A stretch of DNA of 64,000 nt from Taeniopygia guttata (Eukaryota > Chordata > Aves > Passeriformes > Estrildidae), in the NCBI RefSeq assembly GCF_048771995.1, contig NC_133063.1:14016063-14080062 (forward strand), in the 5' to 3' direction. Shown here piece by piece: positions 62,530 to 64,000 of this stretch. The stretch's first letter is position 1, and every line of letters starts with the position of its first letter. A program made the translations under genes and the position numbers. The notes under the pieces were generated by a model that saw only the letters and a program-made list of their open reading frames with translations, was not told the DNA's origin and did no database searches.

Positions 62530-64000
62530 GGTATTTTTCCTTTTCCACAAGACAGCAAGGCACGTCATCACGTGTTTTAAAATAAGGTAACCTGTTATTG
62601 TACTGCTTTATTCATAGCACAGATTGTGTTCTGGATCTTTGGCACTTTTCCTCTCACAGCTGCTTGTCTCATATTACCATGGCTCTTCTGCATGGAAACT
62701 CAGACACCCCTCACCCCTAAACCTCATGAGCATTCTTCAAAGGTCTTGGAGCATAGCCAAGAAAAAATAAAGCACTTTGGAATTATGGCTTGTGACAGCC
62801 AGAAAATAGCAGGAATTTTACCTGGAACTGGTAGAGCTATACAAATAAACAAAACAGTATTACATTAAAGTGACAACCACCCACCTAATCTGTAGAATAA
62901 AAAACCCACGGCACTTTTGTCATGTTTAACAGCCCTTCAATTCATATAAACCCAAAGGTAAAAATGACACAATGAGATTTTCACATTCAATGGCAAATGT
63001 CGTGGGCTTTTTGTTGTTGTGGGAGTTAATTGTTTGTTTTAGTTTGGGGTAGGAGGGGGAGCTTTACGAAGCAGAATAAAACAACAGGGATTGCCTACAG
63101 AGAGAGCTATATAGCTGTATTTTGGTACAGATAACTCTGCATAAGTGTGATGGACTGCTTCAAATATTTGTTCAACTTGTGAAAACTCAGAACTTTGAAT
63201 CAGGGTCTCCTGGACACTAAGTGAATCCCCTGACTAACTACTAATGGGCAGAAACAGGGGACAAGAAATACCATGTCTCGTGTGATTTCCTTTTGTGCTT
63301 TCCTCCTGAAGTTAACAAAGGTTTTCCTGCATAAACTTTTCTCAAAACTGGGACATTCACATAAACTAATTTGACTTCAACAAACTGGAAGGTGCTGCCA
63401 AGAGGCTGTTTCTTGAAAAAAATTCTAGGTTATTTGACCCAGTGCCCAAGAAGGAAGTAAAGTCATCATTTAGATACTTGGAAATCAAGATCTGAGTAGG
63501 CCTCAGATCTCAGAAAAGTTAGATATGGACAATCCTTGTTCTAGTATCCTACTCCAGGTAGTCAGTAGTATTCTCAAGTCCCAGTCACAAAATTGGAGAA
63601 AAGCCATATGATAAAATCTAGGAAAGTGCTCAGCTTCACTGGAAACATTTATCACCCTAGATCACAAAAGACTACCAGGAGAAGACAGGGCAAATGCGAT
63701 TTGTGGTTCAGATAACATTTTTGACTTCACAAAGTTGAAAATGTTAAAAACTCTGCTCTGAAGAGAATAAATGTTGTGAAAGAACCTTAGTACATATTCA
63801 ATACATCTTAACTGACCCATCATATCTGAAATAGATCCAAGCAAGTTCCTTCAAAGTCACTTGCCCAGACAAAGCCCAGAGTGTTCACAAAATGTTCTAT
63901 AAATTGAAAAAAAGTCATATTTTCAGGAGATAATAGACAAAACAAAATATCAATACAAAACATACATATTCACTACCTCACCAAAGAGGCACTTGGAAGA
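62530..64000 (+). other. Intron of the second FAM240-like gene
   Basis: Inferred intron following the donor at 62524. It contains short frames but no acceptor followed by the expected terminal-exon pattern, and no repeat I recognise. The window ends inside it. Confidence 0.55.

Overview
This window looks like nuclear DNA from a bird, probably a passerine. The evidence is a set of 5'-truncated CR1 LINEs with typical avian 3' ends, one piece of CR1 reverse transcriptase, one recognisable avian solo LTR and a second probable GC-rich LTR. The background is AT-rich, intron-bearing vertebrate DNA with no bacterial-type operons. The passerine assignment is an inference from repeat style; no species is identified.

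The window is gene-poor. Two small genes of one family are supported, both on the + strand. The first is a complete two-exon coding region, 15808-15947 joined to 17289-17367, encoding 72 residues. It has matching splice phase and an AATAAA 31 bases after the stop. The second is the first coding exon, 62378-62523, of a paralogue whose 3' exon must lie past the right edge. Both exons share an N-F-W-E-K core, a following I-x-x-Q-T, and an S-A-L just before the donor. I recognise these as the FAM240 family of short vertebrate proteins, from memory of the family pattern; its function is not established. Splicing the first exon to the second would create an immediate stop, so they behave as two neighbouring genes rather than repeated exons of one gene.

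Layout: 190-1200 CR1 pieces on the minus strand; 1979-2012 C-run tract; 4540-5554 LTR; 7239-7292 perfect hairpin; 9245-9760 CR1; 13617-14003 large GATATA-type microsatellite bounded by inverted unique sequence; 15.8-17.4 kb first FAM240-like gene; 22.2-22.86 kb CR1; 35199-35269 perfect 33-bp hairpin; 40940-41168 possible unidentified exon; 52.4-52.96 kb GC-rich LTR-like block; 58.32-58.64 kb CR1; 62.4 kb second FAM240-like gene. Most of the rest is unannotated intergenic sequence. A few blocks look like possible conserved non-coding elements, but that needs alignment to confirm.

No CRISPR array, tRNA, rRNA or prokaryotic system is visible. The most noteworthy items are the pair of microprotein genes and the unusually perfect long inverted repeats.
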